Positions 32,753 to 44,834 of a DNA stretch of 64,000 bases are shown one piece after another (positions within the stretch are counted from its first letter, which is position 1; each line of letters opens with the position of its first letter). The DNA is taken from assembly GCF_031143425.1 (NCBI RefSeq), contig NC_090451.1:347270339-347334338 (forward strand), given 5' to 3'. Position numbers and translations under genes: made by a program. The notes under the pieces are model-generated. The model was not told the DNA's origin. It was given only the letters and a program-made list of their open reading frames with translations, and did no database searches. Source of the DNA: Pleurodeles waltl. Lineage: Eukaryota; Chordata; Amphibia; Caudata; Salamandridae.

Positions 32753-34425
32753 CACCATCAAGTGGAGGAGCAGTGGCACCGGAGCACGAGGGAGCTGCAT
32801 ACCACATGGCCCTGGAGTGCGACACTACAAAGTCTGAATTCACCAGTGGGACGGAGGGCGAGGGGAGCTCCACGGCGGGGACAGGAGCTGACACCAGCGA
32901 CACGGACTGGTCCTCTGATGGGAGCTCCCTTGTGGTGGTGGCAACATCTGTGCCCCCCGCATCTACAGGTACAGCCACCACACCCCCTACCAGCACCGCC
33001 CTCCCAGCAGCCCCTCAGCCTTTGTCCCGTGCCCGCTCACCCAGGAGGGTGGGCATCACCTTCGCCCCAGGCTCCTCAGGCCCTGCCCCAGTCACCCCTG
33101 CAGCCCTCAGTGAGGAGGCCATTGACCTCCTCAGGTCCCTCACTGTTGGGCAGTCTACCATTTTGAATGCCATCCAGGGTGTAGAGAGGGAGTTGCAACA
33201 AACTAATGCATTCCTGGAGGGCATTCATTCTGGACAGGCGGCCCTTCAGCGAGCTTTTCAGCACTGATGGCAGCCATTGGCCCCGTCTCTAGCCTCCCCC
33301 CTCCAACTTCCTCCTCCCCGACCCAATCCCCTGTACCTCAGCCTATCCCAAGCACACCTACAGACCAACATGCACACACGTCAACACCCAAGGGAAGCTC
33401 AGGCAAACATAAGCACCACACATCCCACAGACACTCACGCAAGCATCACACACATGCAGACACACCAACATCCACTGCCTCCACTGTGTCCCCCTCCTCC
33501 TCGTCTCCCTCCTCCCTCCCTGTCTCGTCTACACTCACATCTGCATGCACTACCTCTACAGCCACTACATCCCTCTACAGCACACCCACCACCACACCCC
33601 GCTCATGTGCAGTCACCACCCCACTACCATTCACGTCCCCTGTGTCCTCTCCCAGTGTGTCTATGACACCCCCTCTGAAGATACACAAACGCAGGCACAC
33701 ACCCACCCAACAGCCATCCACCTCACGACAGCCTCCAGCGCATGGACCTTCAGCCAAAGTCACCAAATGTGCACCTCCTACAACCACCACCTCTTCCTCC
33801 ACTCCCAAACCCCCTCCAGCTACCCATCCCAGTGTGTCGAAAAAACTTTTCCTGTCCAACCTTGACCTCTTTCCCATGCCTCCCCCACCCCGTTCGTCTC
33901 ATAGGTCCCGAACTAGCACCTCAGCCATAACATCTCCGGGAACAGTGGCGCCTGTAGTCACCGGAATCTGGAGTGCACCGGCCACCAGGGCAGCCAGTGT
34001 GGCACGGAGCCGCAGCACAGACAGTCCCCCACCTGTGAAGCATCAGAACTTGGCCAGTGCCCGGCGGGAGAGGGGGGAAGACTCCAGCCACCAAAGCTGC
34101 TCCCAGGGGTACAGATGGGAGTGTGGAGTCAGCTGTGACACCTTCCAAGGTGGGGAAGGGCCACAAGAAACCCAGCAAGTCTGGGAAGAGCAGCACGGCG
34201 GAGAAGACCACCATCATCCCCGCTGCCCAGGAGGCCAGCACCAGCCCAGCTACCCAGGAGGCCACCATCAGCACCAGCCCAGCTGCCCAAGAGGCCACCG
34301 CCAGCACCAGCCCAGCTGCCCAGGAGGCCACGGCCAGCACCAGACAACCTGCCCAGGAGGCCACCGCCAGCACCAGCCCAGCTTCCCAGGAGGCCACCGC
34401 CAGCACCAGCCCCGCTGGGTCATGA
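32753..34425 (+). pseudogene. Element D gene 3, exon 3 only
   Basis: The exon follows a TTGTGTGCATTAG acceptor and is open through SSGG...EGAA, the Ser/Asp-rich segment, RSPRRVGITFAPG, LSEEAIDLLRSL and LNAIQGVERELQQTNAF. A deletion of about 13 nt near 33262, relative to B, then shifts the frame. The next frame carries the His/Ser/Thr-rich region, TPKGSSGKHKHH and KKLFLSNLDLFPMPPPP. A second shift near 34060 leads to a Lys-rich stretch and seven tandem AQEATAST-type units ending at 34425. With exons 1 and 2 gone it cannot make the DNA-binding domain. The C-terminal repeat differs from those of B and C. Confidence 0.8.
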
Positions 34426-34429
34426 AGGC

Positions 34430-34735
34430 CCACCAGCACTAGCCCTGCTGGGCCATGAAGGACCGCCAGCAAGAGCCCTGCTGGGCCATGAAGGACCGCC
34501 AGCAAAAGCCCCGCTGGGCCACGAAGGACCGCCAGCACCATCCCTGCTGGGCCATGAAGGCCCGCCAGCACTAGCCCCGCTGAGCCATGAAGGACCGCCA
34601 GCAAAAGCCCCGCTGGGCCATGAAGGTCCGCCAACAAAAGCCCCGCTGGGCCATGAAGGACTGCCATCAAAAGCCCCGCTGGGCCATGAAGGACCACCAG
34701 CAAAAGCCCTGCAGTGCCATGAAGGACCGCTAGTA
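34430..34735. repeat. ~33-bp minisatellite, element D
   Basis: Units built on 'ccccgctgggccatgaagga' and 'ccgccagcaaaag' repeat about nine times just after the gene 3 stop. They look like a continuation of the coding repeat that has lost its frame. Confidence 0.85.
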
Positions 34736-34739
34736 GCTG

Positions 34740-34990
34740 AGACCCTGCAAGGGAGACCACCATCTCAAGCACCGCTGAACAGGGCACCGCCGCCTCAAGC
34801 ACCCCTGCACAGGGCACCGCCATCTCATGCACCGCTGAACAGGGCAACACCATCCCATGCACTGCTGAACAGGGCACCGCTATCACAAGCACCGCTGAAC
34901 AGGGCACCGCCATCTCATGCGCCGCTGAACAGGGCACCGCCATCTCAAGCACCGCTGAACAGGACACCGCCATCTCAAGCACCGCTGGCC
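34740..34990. repeat. 30-bp minisatellite, element D
   Basis: Eight or so units with 'accgctgaacagggcaccgc' and 'catctcaagc'. Homologous, inverted, to the array at 15270-16095 in element B. Confidence 0.9.
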
Positions 34991-35049
34991 CATGAGCGGC
35001 AAGGGCACTGACGCAGCTGAGTCTGTCACAGGGTGAATGATGCACTCTG

Positions 35050-35300
35050 GGCACCATGCCCCCTCCAGAACCAGTGAAGTAAGGCATCCACTCCCTCTGT
35101 CCTTAGCAGGATGAAGCACTCTGGGCACAAAGCCCCCTCCAGAACCAGTGGAGACTGTTATCCACTCCCTCTGTCCTTAGCAGGATGAAGCACTCTGGGC
35201 ACAAAGCCCCCTCCGGAACCAGTGGAGACTGTTATCCACTCCCTCTGTCCTTAGCAGGATGAAGCACTCTGGGCACAAAGCCCCCTCCAGAACCAGTGGA
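35050..35300. repeat. ~72-bp minisatellite, element D
   Basis: Three to four units containing 'gatgaagcactctgggcaca' and 'cctccagaaccagtggaga'. Homologous to the larger ~75-bp array of element C at 44835-45600; element B lacks it. Confidence 0.9.
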
Positions 35301-35590
35301 GACTGTGGCTTAGCACGCCCCAGGATTGAACAGTGGGCAAACCACGCACTGTAGAGACTTGAGAGACTGTGGCTTTGCACTCCCCAGGATTGAACAGTGG
35401 GCAACCCACCCACTGTAGAGACTTGAGAGACTGTGGCTTTGCACTCCCCAGGATTGAACAGTGGGCAAACCACCCACTGTAGAGACTTGAGAGACTGTGG
35501 CTTTGCACTCCCCAGGATTGAACAGTGGGCAAACCACCCACTGTAGAGACTTGAGAGACTGTGGCTTTGGACTCCCCAGGATGGAACAAA
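35301..35590. repeat. 64-bp minisatellite, element D
   Basis: About 4.5 units containing 'gactgtggctttgcactccc' and 'cagtgggcaaaccaccca'. Same period and sequence family as the array in element B at 14640-15178. A short (TA)n follows at 35828-35848. Confidence 0.9.
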
Positions 35591-36470
35591 GGGCATGTGG
35601 CCCCCTCGTGGATTTGGCGTAGTGCACTGAAGCGGCTGAGGTGCCCCCCCTTTACCTCCCCCTGAGGTGCCTGTTTAGTTGCTCTCTGATGCCCCTGCAG
35701 TGTTCTCCCCGTCATGGTCGGGGATCTTGTTTGGGCCTCACCCATACCGTGTGGTCCCAGTGTTCCACGGACTTTCTTAGTGCACTACCTGGACTACTAT
35801 ACTTGGTATATATTATGCACATGGTGTATATATATATATATATATATTTCTGCCTACTTGCTTTTAATATATTACAATGGTTACACTAATTTTCTATTGT
35901 ATTTGCATTATTCCGGGGGCTTTGGGGGGTGTAACTGTGATGTATTGATATGCATTAGTGTGTGTGTTGTAGTGGGTGAGGGTGGGAGTGGGGGTGTTGC
36001 GTGTGTGTGTCACTGTTTTTTCCCTCCTCCTTGCCTGTATCGTAGGTGCAGTACTCACCTTGGTCTTTGCCGCCGGCGTTCGTGCTCCTGGTAGAGGAGC
36101 AGGAAGACTGTTGCAGGGAGAATTTGGAGTTCTGTGTCTATGGCGTCCTAGTTCCTCGTGGGGTGTGTAGAGTTGAGCGTTTTTCCTTCGGGATTCCTGT
36201 TTCCGCCGTGTTTTTATCCACGGTGAATCCACCCCTGAAAAGGTGGCGGATTGGCCTCTCATAATAATGTGGGCGGTACATTGTCTCCCCCCTGTCTGTT
36301 GGCGGTGACCGCCATGCTGTTTGTTTGTACCACATTGGCGGTCGGAGTGTTAAAGTGGCTGTCTTTGTTGGCGGTTTCCGCCACGGTCGCAATTGCACAT
36401 TTTTTACCGCCGGCCTGTTGGCGGTCTTACCGCTGCTTTAACAACGACCGCCAGGGTTGTAATGACCACC

Positions 36471-37972
36471 TATATGTCCTGCCTTAACCATACACTGCAC
36501 CCTGCCCTTGGGGCTACCTAGTCAAGCCTAAAAGGGGAGTATCCTGTAACCCCCGCCTGCTTAGGATACTGGCCTAAACATACTCACAACAATTAGCAGG
36601 CAAGGGACAAATTCAATAGTTATTTCAAACAACCAATATTAACTCTTGGTTTCAGGGGGTCAATTATTTGCCCTTATTTATTACATTTATTTGCAAAACA
36701 CAGCTTCAGACTCATTAGAGAGCAACTTATCTCTTATTCTATCATTATAGCGCAGATATATACAAATCTATATACATTTATATTTATAATAAACATTAAT
36801 TACAAACAGTATACAAATGGTCTCACTATACAGTATAAAAGACAACGTCCCAGGCCCTGGCACCTGTAGTGCACTTTAATAGTGACTTACTAGTAAACCA
36901 ACTATGCCAATCATGGATAAACCAATTACATATACATTTTGTAAAGGAGCACTTGCACTTTAGCACTGGTTAGCAGTGGTAAAGTGCCCAGAGTAACAAA
37001 AACAGTAAAAACAGAGTCCAGTACACATCAACAACCTGGGGAACAGAGGCAAAAAGTTAACAGACCACAACAAGGATGAAATGTCTAACATGTAGCAACA
37101 CTAAACTGTTGGCTTCAAGCTCATACACATGCATGGATTCACACAGGCCATAGAACTAATAGTTGAAGGAAAGGTACAACACATTACTGTCACCTTCATC
37201 AACACATGAGCCCCAACACAGACTCCCCTAGGTTCTTCAATGTCATGATTGCTACCTGTAGGTATTTAAACACCGAGAATATTATCTGATGAATGGATTT
37301 TAACCTGACCTTACATCAAATGATGGAGAGAGATAACCCACTCAGACATTATCTCCCACACTCAGCCAAGTTCCTCCGCACCGCACCTGAGATGGACAGA
37401 CTGTATGACATGTAGTGGGAAAAGAGGTAGTACTAGGGAATACTCATTCCATTCCACTGCATACAGCATTAGGCCTAGGTGTCAATCAAATATTTTCACT
37501 CTGCAGAATCAGACAGAGCTACAGAAAATCTCTGCATGATTCCCCAGAGTTCCGCCAACAGGCAGAATATGCATGCCATGCTGCTTGCGATCCAACCTTT
37601 GCGTCAGTAGTGCATTCCGCACTGAAAAATGTGAGCAAAAGTTACCATGCAGTTGGCAAAGACATGCCCATTATTTTTTATCCAGCCTGCTACTGTCAAG
37701 CTTTCCCTTGTGTTTTCCTGCTCCTATGCCCCATCTAACCCAATCCACCCCATTCTGATCCCAATCTCATCTTTTCTTTATCTGTATTATTCTCTGACTT
37801 TCCCTGTGTGATTATTTTACGTTTCTGTGTGTGTTGAGGCCAACCACATTCAAATTTAAAAATGAAAAAGTTAAAAAACATACTGGTGCATGTCCTGCTT
37901 AAAACAACACACTTATCCAAAAGTTCTTTAACAGACTTTATTTTTCACCAAATACCTTAAACTACAATGGTG
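36471..37972. other. Unassigned AT-rich spacer between Harbinger D and C
   Basis: Starts right after the TIR of D. No domain-bearing frame or terminal repeat was found. It may include a fragment of another retroelement. Confidence 0.4.
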
Positions 37973-37982
37973 TGTATATATA

Positions 37983-38040
<58 letters not shown>
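37973..38040. repeat. (TA)n microsatellite
   Basis: About 30 TA dinucleotides with one early interruption, next to the second Penelope-like fragment. Confidence 0.95.
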
Positions 38041-38043
<3 letters not shown>

Positions 38044-38150
38044 CAAAAGGACCCGAATTACCGAGGCTCAAAAAGTGGCGGTCCGACCATGGCTTCGAGA
38101 AATGCCATAAAAATGCAAAGAAATTCTTGTAATAGCAAGAAAGGTCAGGA
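38041..38150. mobile_element. Second Penelope-like fragment at the left break of element C
   Basis: The last 38 bp repeat the block found after the (TA)n at 32233, with one difference. About 70 bp of additional sequence precede it here ('aaaaggacccgaattaccga'). Harbinger homology starts immediately afterwards, so the left TIR of C was lost at this junction. Confidence 0.4.
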
Positions 38151-38226
38151 CCATCCACACACCTTACTGCACACACCCCAACACATCACCCCACACACCC
38201 TCACACACACCACACACACTACACCC

Positions 38227-39790
38227 ATGGCACCACAAAGACACCCCAGGTTCTCTGAGGAGGAACTAAGGGTCATGGTGGAGGAAATCATCTGGGTAGA
38301 GCCACAGGTATTCGAATCACAGGTGCAGCAGACATACATTGCTGGGAAGATGGAGCTATGGCGGAGAATCCTGGACAGGGTCAATGCCCTGGGACAGTAC
38401 CCCAGAACAAGGGATGACATCAGGAAGAGGTGGAACGACCTACGGGGGAAGGTGCATTCCGTAGTTGAAAGATACCAGATAGCTGTACAGAGGACTGGCA
38501 GTGGACCCCCACCTCCCCTTGCACAACTAACAACAAGGGAGGAGCAAGTCTTGCCACTACTGCATCCTGAGGACCTGGCAGGAGTAGCAGGAGGACTGGA
38601 CTCTGGTAAGTCAAATCTCTATTACTATCACTCCCCCCTACCTGCATGCCGTCACATACCCCCACCCCTACCCTCACCCCATCACACCACCACCTCACAT
38701 ACACCCCACTATCACAACCCACCCATCCCAATACCAAGCCCTGCATGGACACCCATCACTAAAGCATGCACAATAGAGACAATCAGCTAGCCCACAAAAT
38801 CACTACTGACACAAGGCAAAGCTGACAGGGCAATCACAACCATACAGGGCAACACACCCATGCACAAGATGTCACAAGCAGAAACAATAACACTGCATTT
38901 ACATCCCCACAGGTCCCCCACACAACATCACTGGAGAGAAGGTGCCAGCAACATCCAGTCCCCCCACAGAAGAGGCCCACAGTGATGACAGCACTTCTGG
39001 TCGCCTGGATCTGGATGATCAACCTGGCCGATCAGGGATCTCCGGATAGTTGGTTACCCAGGCACAGTCCCATACCACCAAAGAGCTTCCCCCCTGAGGA
39101 AACACCACCACAGCACCCACCCAGCAGGCCAATACCTCTGTCCCCAGGACACGTCAATCAGCAGTGTGTCCGCCACTACAGGGACCCCAGGACACACCTT
39201 AAACACAGGACGATCAGGGACCTGGGGTCAGTGGCAGTGGGCATACGGTTCAGGGGACAGAGGCACAGGACACCAGGGAAGCTGAGAGGACTGCTCTGCG
39301 ACAGGGGGAGGACAGGCCCACAGAACCGACTCTCCACGAGGCACTCACCAACATCGTGTGAGCATACCACCATTCCCAGGAGACGATGGGCAAGATACTG
39401 GACAAGTTGCAGGAGACCCAGCGGCTGCAGGAGGGACAGTATCTGCGGATCAGGGAGGACCTGAAGGACTTCCACACCACCTGGGTCACCATTGCAGGGG
39501 TGCTGACAGACATGGCCAACACCATGAGGGAGACAGTGGCACACCACCGGGTCCCTGACACTAGCCACACCGATGAACAGCTCTCCACCTCCGCTGCAGC
39601 TAGTGGACAGGAGGCCCGCTACAGGAACAACAGGCCACCAGCACCCCGCCCCCTGCAGAAGGAGAACCACCCCACAAACGGTCCCTGTGATTCAGGCAGA
39701 AGCCAGAGAACATTGCCAAGACCCCCACCAGGAAATAGGACTCTCCTGATGTCACCCTTGTGTCCCACTCTGTCACCCTGTCCACCTTGA
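38227..39790 (+). pseudogene. Element C gene 1: Myb/SANT-like protein pseudogene
   Basis: Exon 1 is 38227-38605, again 379 nt and open, with FSEEELRVMVEE, ELWRRILDRVN and RKRWNDLRGKV, followed by a consensus GTAAGT donor. Exon 2 starts at 38913 after TCCCCACAG. In frame it gives the acidic SDDSTSGRLDLDDQ segment, then a CAG-to-TAG stop at 39047-39049. Later exon 2 sequence still encodes a coiled-coil-like LQETQRLQEGQYLRIREDL and the STSAAASGQEA motif in a shifted frame. Exon 1 alone could still make a DNA-binding domain, but the C-terminal basic signal seen in B is lost. Confidence 0.85.
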
Positions 39791-40215
39791 ACTGCCATTG
39801 TTCCCCTTCCTATGCTTCCTTGGACAATGCAACTGTGATACAAATAGACTGGACTCTATCCTGGACTTTCCTCCACCATCACCCCAGCCCATTGCATATA
39901 CCACTCTACTTATTAGCACTTAAATAAACACCCTTTGAAAAAATACAAGTATGGAGTATATCAAATGTTTTAAGTATGTATTCGTTTAACAAGTTTTAAA
40001 CACTGTATTACAACTGTACAGTAATGTATAAATAGGAATGACCTGTAGTTGGCTTCAGTCAACACACCAGGTGCCAGAGTGGGGCACAGATATTTTAAAA
40101 TAGAGATGCCAAAGGGTACAGTAAGTGGCCATAGAATTGGGAGACTATGCCTGCCATGTACAAAGTCAAACACAAAACTGTCAATGCAAAGTGAAGTTAC
40201 AGTGTCTTATCTGTG

Positions 40216-41322
40216 TCACTGGAAATACTGTCGTATAATAGCTGTTCTGTGGTTCATATCCTCATCCTCTGCCTCCTCATCTTCACGGTCCACAGGGTCC
40301 ACTACTGCCACATGCCCATCTCCAGCCTCATCCTCCTGCAGAAAGGGCACCTGGCGTCTCAAGGCAGGGTTATGCAACTTGCAGCATGCCACGATGATCT
40401 GGCACACCTTCTTGGGTGAGTAGTACAGGGATCCACCTGTTAGATGGAGGAAACGAAACCTGGCTTTCAGGACGCTGAATGTCCTCTCTATTATTCTTCT
40501 GTACACCCATGTGCCTCGTTGTAACGTTCCTGTGCCCTTGTCCTGGGATTCCTCACAGGGGTCAGTAGCTATGAGAGGTTGGGGAAACCAGAGTCACCTG
40601 CAAATATCGAGGGACAACTGTTAGCCACACACTAACCCTTAGGGCCCACACCATACCCATACACCAACATCCACTGGATGGGACCCAGGGCTCATCTATT
40701 AGCCACACCCGGTGCCTCTGGAGTTGAGCCATCACATATGGGATGCTGCCATTCCTCAGGATATAAGCATCATGCACAGAGACAGGATACTTTGCATGAC
40801 ATGGGAGATGTACTGGTCCACCAGGCACACTATTTGCACATTCATCGAGAGAAAGCTCTTTCGATTTTTGAACACCTGTTCATTTTTCCGGGGGTGGGGG
40901 GGACAAATGTAATATGTGTACCATCTATTGCCCCATTAATGTTGGGGATATGGCCCATTGCACAGAAATCTGCTTTCACTGTGGCCAAATCCTCCACCTG
41001 GGGGAAAACGATGTAGCTGTGCATGTGTTTAATTAGGGCAGACAACACTCTGGTCAGCACTATTGAGAACATTGGCTGCCAAGCCCACTGTCACTTGGGA
41101 GGAGCCAGTTGCCAAGAAATGGAGTACAGATAGGACTTGCACAAGAGGGGGGATCCCAGTAGGCTGACGGATAGAAGATATCAAGTCAGGCTCCAATTGG
41201 GCACACAGCTCTGTGATTATGGCCCTGTCCAGTCTATAGGTGAGGATAATATGCCTGTCCTCCATATTTGCCAAGTCCACCAGGGGTCTGTACATGGGGG
41301 TATGTCTCCATCTCCTATTCAT
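40216..41322 (-). pseudogene. Element C HARBI1-type transposase pseudogene
   Basis: From the ATG at 41322 the first frame gives MNRRWRHTPMYRPLVDL and PDLISSIRQPTGIPPLVQVL, then shifts near 41060. The next frame has YIVFPQVEDLATVKADF and GAIDGTH (first Asp). The middle is eroded around 40860-40760. The 98-nt intron at 40695-40598 splits the GDSGYP codon as in A, but its donor is now AT. The last piece has IIERTFSVLKARF (Glu) and HNPALRRQVPFLQEDE. Multiple frameshifts make it inactive. The divergent gap to gene 3 holds the same conserved 'ccattttctatct' block as A and B. Confidence 0.88.
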
Positions 41323-41785
41323 CCACAACCGTTGTAATTAAGGGGCAAAACGGTGAGCAGCTGGTCAGTATTCCACATTTCCAAACACTAAACTGCATTG
41401 CATGTTGTGACTGTAACAGTATATAGTTGGATAGGCCCAAATCGTGCCTATATGTACTGTGATGCAGATAGGTGCCATGGACTGCCGCCCTCTGAAATGG
41501 TGTCCCCATGTCCTGTGTGGATTGACAGGTGGAAATGAGGTAATGCCGCTGACATTGTGCGCCGTTGTGGGAGGCGGTCGAGTACCGCTGTGCAACTCCT
41601 CATTGGTTGTCATTGTTGGGCCCTATGGGTTACAGTGGCCGATGATGATGTACTCTGGCGGTGACGGTATGCACCGCCATGGGCGTGACCACCATTTTCT
41701 ATCTGTTCACTCACTTGCTACCTAACCTTCAATAGGAGAGGACCTACACTGCAAGTGCTGCTGTGACCTGTGTCTGGAACCTACC

Positions 41786-44723
41786 ATGGCTCGTGTCACT
41801 TGGAAAAGGGACAGGGCCTATACCGCTGCGGAGTTGGAGATACTGCTGTATGGGCATCCAGACCAACAGGTGAGTACACTGTGAGCACGATGCAAGGGGC
41901 ATGGATGCATGGAGTGCTGTGTGTGAGGGCCTTGTTAGGGGGGTTGGTGGAAGGGTTCTCGGCAGCGTGATGCATGTATGGTGGACAATGTCTGTGCGTA
42001 AGGGGATGTGAGCGCTATGGTGGGCCATAATTGTAACATGCCGGACGGTATGACTGATACCTTTTTCTATGTTTCTTTTCCTGCAGGTCACCGCCCATCA
42101 GAAAAAGGGTATATGGCATGCCAACGCCAAGGACATGCAGACCCTGGGGGTCTACAGGGGGTGGAGCACCCACTGTTGCAAACAGTGGGAGGACCTGAGA
42201 CGCTGGGCAAGGAAGACAGTGGAGGCCCATCTGGGTATTGCCTCCCAACAAGGAAGGGGTGCCCGTCGAACCCTGACCCCCCTAATGGCCCGCATACTAG
42301 TGGTGGCCTATCCGGAGCTAGATGGGCGCTTGAGGGCATCACAGCAGCCACAAGGCTGTGAGTACAGTTTCACAATATACTACTTGCGCGTGGTGGGGTA
42401 GTCTCCAGGTGGGGAAGTGGGCCTGTGGGTTCTCCTAGGCCAGGCCGTACATTGCAGGGTAGGTCCCATGTTGGGCATGGCCTGATGAACACCACCTCCA
42501 ACCAAGCTAGTAGGCATCCACTACTGGGCAAGGGTCTGTGGGTGTCAGGTATGCTGCTATTGGCATTAGGTATTCATGTCCATGGGCTGGGGACTAGCAT
42601 TGTGACTGGTAGTGCTTTGCCTAGTGCGTAGGGCTGTTCCCTGTGTGTGTGTGTGTGTGTCGTGTACGCCAACAGTGGTGTTGGAGCAGCCATTGACCAA
42701 GTATATCATTTGTCTCTTCCCCCCCTTTTTGTTTTGTCACCCAGTCCTTATGTGCATTAGCATCATCTGGCGGAGGAGCAGAGGCACCGGCGATGGAGGG
42801 AGCTGCATCCCACAGGGCCCAGGAGGCCAAGTCCTTCAACGGTGAGGGCATGAGTGGGACGGAGGGCATGGGGAGCACCACGGCGGAGACAGGAGGGGAT
42901 AGTTCTCACAGTGATACCTCCTCCGATGGAAGCTCCCTGGTGGTGCCGGACACCTCTGTGCCCACCTCAACTACAGGAACAGCTGACACCCCTGTACCAG
43001 CATCGCCCTCCCAGCACCCCCTCAGCGTGTTTCCAATGCCCGCTCACCCAGGAGGGTGGGCATCTCCTTCGCCCCAGGCACCTTAGGCCCTGCCCCAGTT
43101 AGCCCTGATGCCCTGAGTGAGAAGGATATTGACCTCCTGCGATCCATCTCTGTTGGGCAGGCAACCATAGTGAATGCCATCCAGGGGCTGGTAGCCCATT
43201 TGCAACAAACAAATGCATTCCTGGAGGACCTTCACACTAGCATGGTGGCCCAACAAAGATCTATCCAGGCTCTGGCCTCCTCCCTGAAGGCAACCATTGT
43301 CCCTGTCTCAAGCCTCGCCCTTCCAACTTCCTCTACCCAGTCCCATTCCCTCAACCCCAACCTATCCTAAGCACACATTCAGAACAGCATGCACCCAAGA
43401 CAACACACAGGAGTGGCTCAGGCAAACACAAGCACCACACATCATCCTGCAGGCACTCACACAAACACCATCCAGAATCAGACATACCAACATCCACTGC
43501 TTCCAAGGTGTCCCGCTCCTCCTCCTCATCCACCACCCTCCCCGTAGCATCTCCACTCACATCTGCATGCACTACATCCTCATCCACTACCACCATCACC
43601 AGCACGCCTATCACTACACACCCCTCACTAGCAGTCACCACCCCCACATCCATGCACACGACCCCTGTGCCCTCTTCCTCTGTGTCTGTGCCCCCTCCTC
43701 CCAAAGTACACAAACGCAAGCACTCAGACACCCAACAGCCATCCACCTCGCAACAGCATCCAGACTAAGCACCTGCACCCAAACACATCAGACAGACACC
43801 TCCTACAACCACTCACTCTTCCTCCACTCCCAAAACTTCAACCTCTTCCAACCCCAGTGTCCCTAAGAAGCTTTTCCTCTTTGCCGTTGACCTCTTCCCT
43901 ACCCCTCCTACCCGGTCCTTCATGTCGGCCCAGGGTGGTCAGAACCCAGACAAGCACCTCAGCCACCCAGTCTACAGCCACAGTAGTTTCGGAAACTACT
44001 GCAGGTGGGAGAGGCCCTAGGGAACCAGCCATCAGCACTGACAGTGTACCTGCACCAGCTGCCAAGGGGAAGGGCAAGGAGGCACCACCAGCTGCCAAGG
44101 GGAAGAGCAAGGAGGCACCACCAGCTGCCAAGGGGAAGGGCAAGGAGGCACCACCAGCTGCCGAGGGGAAGGGCAAGGATGCACCACCAGCGGCCATGGG
44201 GAAGGGCAAGGAGGCACCACCAGCTGCCAAGGGGAAGGGCAAGGATGCACCACCAGCTGCCATGGGGAAGGGCAAGGAGTCAGCACCAGCTGCCAAGGGG
44301 AAGGGAAAGGGGCCTGCACTTGCAGGCAGGAAGGACAGGATGCTTGGTTCTGGGACTGATTCTGAGCCCCCACCACCAACCATGGCGGTTCAGCTGTCTG
44401 AGGCTGAAGGGGACGGGCTGGAGCCTCCCCCCACCACTGGCATCCCCGACACCAGCACCGACACCAGCACCGCTACCAGCACCACTGCCAGCATCAGCAG
44501 CCCCAGTGGGCAGCCATCCAAGACTGCAGGGGACGGGCTGGAGCCTCCCCCAACCACTACCTGCACCGCTACCAGCACCACTGCCAGCAGCAGCAGCCCC
44601 AATGGGCAGCCGACCGAGTCTGCAGGGGAAAAGCTGGAGCTTCCCCCCACCACTGCCTTCACCGACACCTGCACCGCCAGTGCTAACACTGAGCAGCCGT
44701 CACTGTCGGTGGGCAGTGTGTAG
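41786..44723 (+). pseudogene. Element C gene 3: second Myb/SANT-like protein with KGK repeats
   Basis: Exon 1 is 41786-41869 (84 nt; 30 nt shorter than B, in frame), exon 2 is 42087-42357 (271 nt, open) and exon 3 starts at 42762, all with normal splice sites. The Myb/SANT-like domain reads YTAAELEILLYG, IWHANAKDMQTLG and CCKQWEDLRRWARK. Exon 3 has at least three frame changes, the first shared with element A. The final frame after KKLFLFAVDLFP encodes about eight copies of an AAKGKGKEAPP unit, then repeated Ser/Thr/Pro units containing DGLEPPPTT. This basic Lys-Gly-Lys repeat replaces the AQEATAST and PIAAAPGG tails of D and B. Confidence 0.8.
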
Positions 44724-44834
44724 TCCTGCCTCCATGGGCTGTAGGGCGTCCTGGCCTCGGCAAATCCTGTAGGTGTGACACCCAGGTGAGAGACTGTGAC
44801 CCTGCACTCCCCAAGTGCTGCATCACAGGGCACA

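Larger units (their letters stand above)
32397..36470 (+). mobile_element. Harbinger element D, right half only
   Basis: Sequence begins inside gene 3 intron 2 (compare 42405 onward in C), continues through exon 3 and four minisatellites, and ends at a TIR whose complement starts GGTGGTCATTACAACC followed by CTGGCGGTCG, matching the left end of element B. Gene 1, the transposase and gene 3 exons 1-2 are absent. The outside trinucleotide is TAT. A Penelope-like fragment sits exactly at the left break. Confidence 0.85.

Noticed and set aside
33921..35087. 388-residue minus-strand frame rich in Ala, Val and Leu
   Set aside because: Antisense shadow of gene 3's coding repeats and following arrays in element D.
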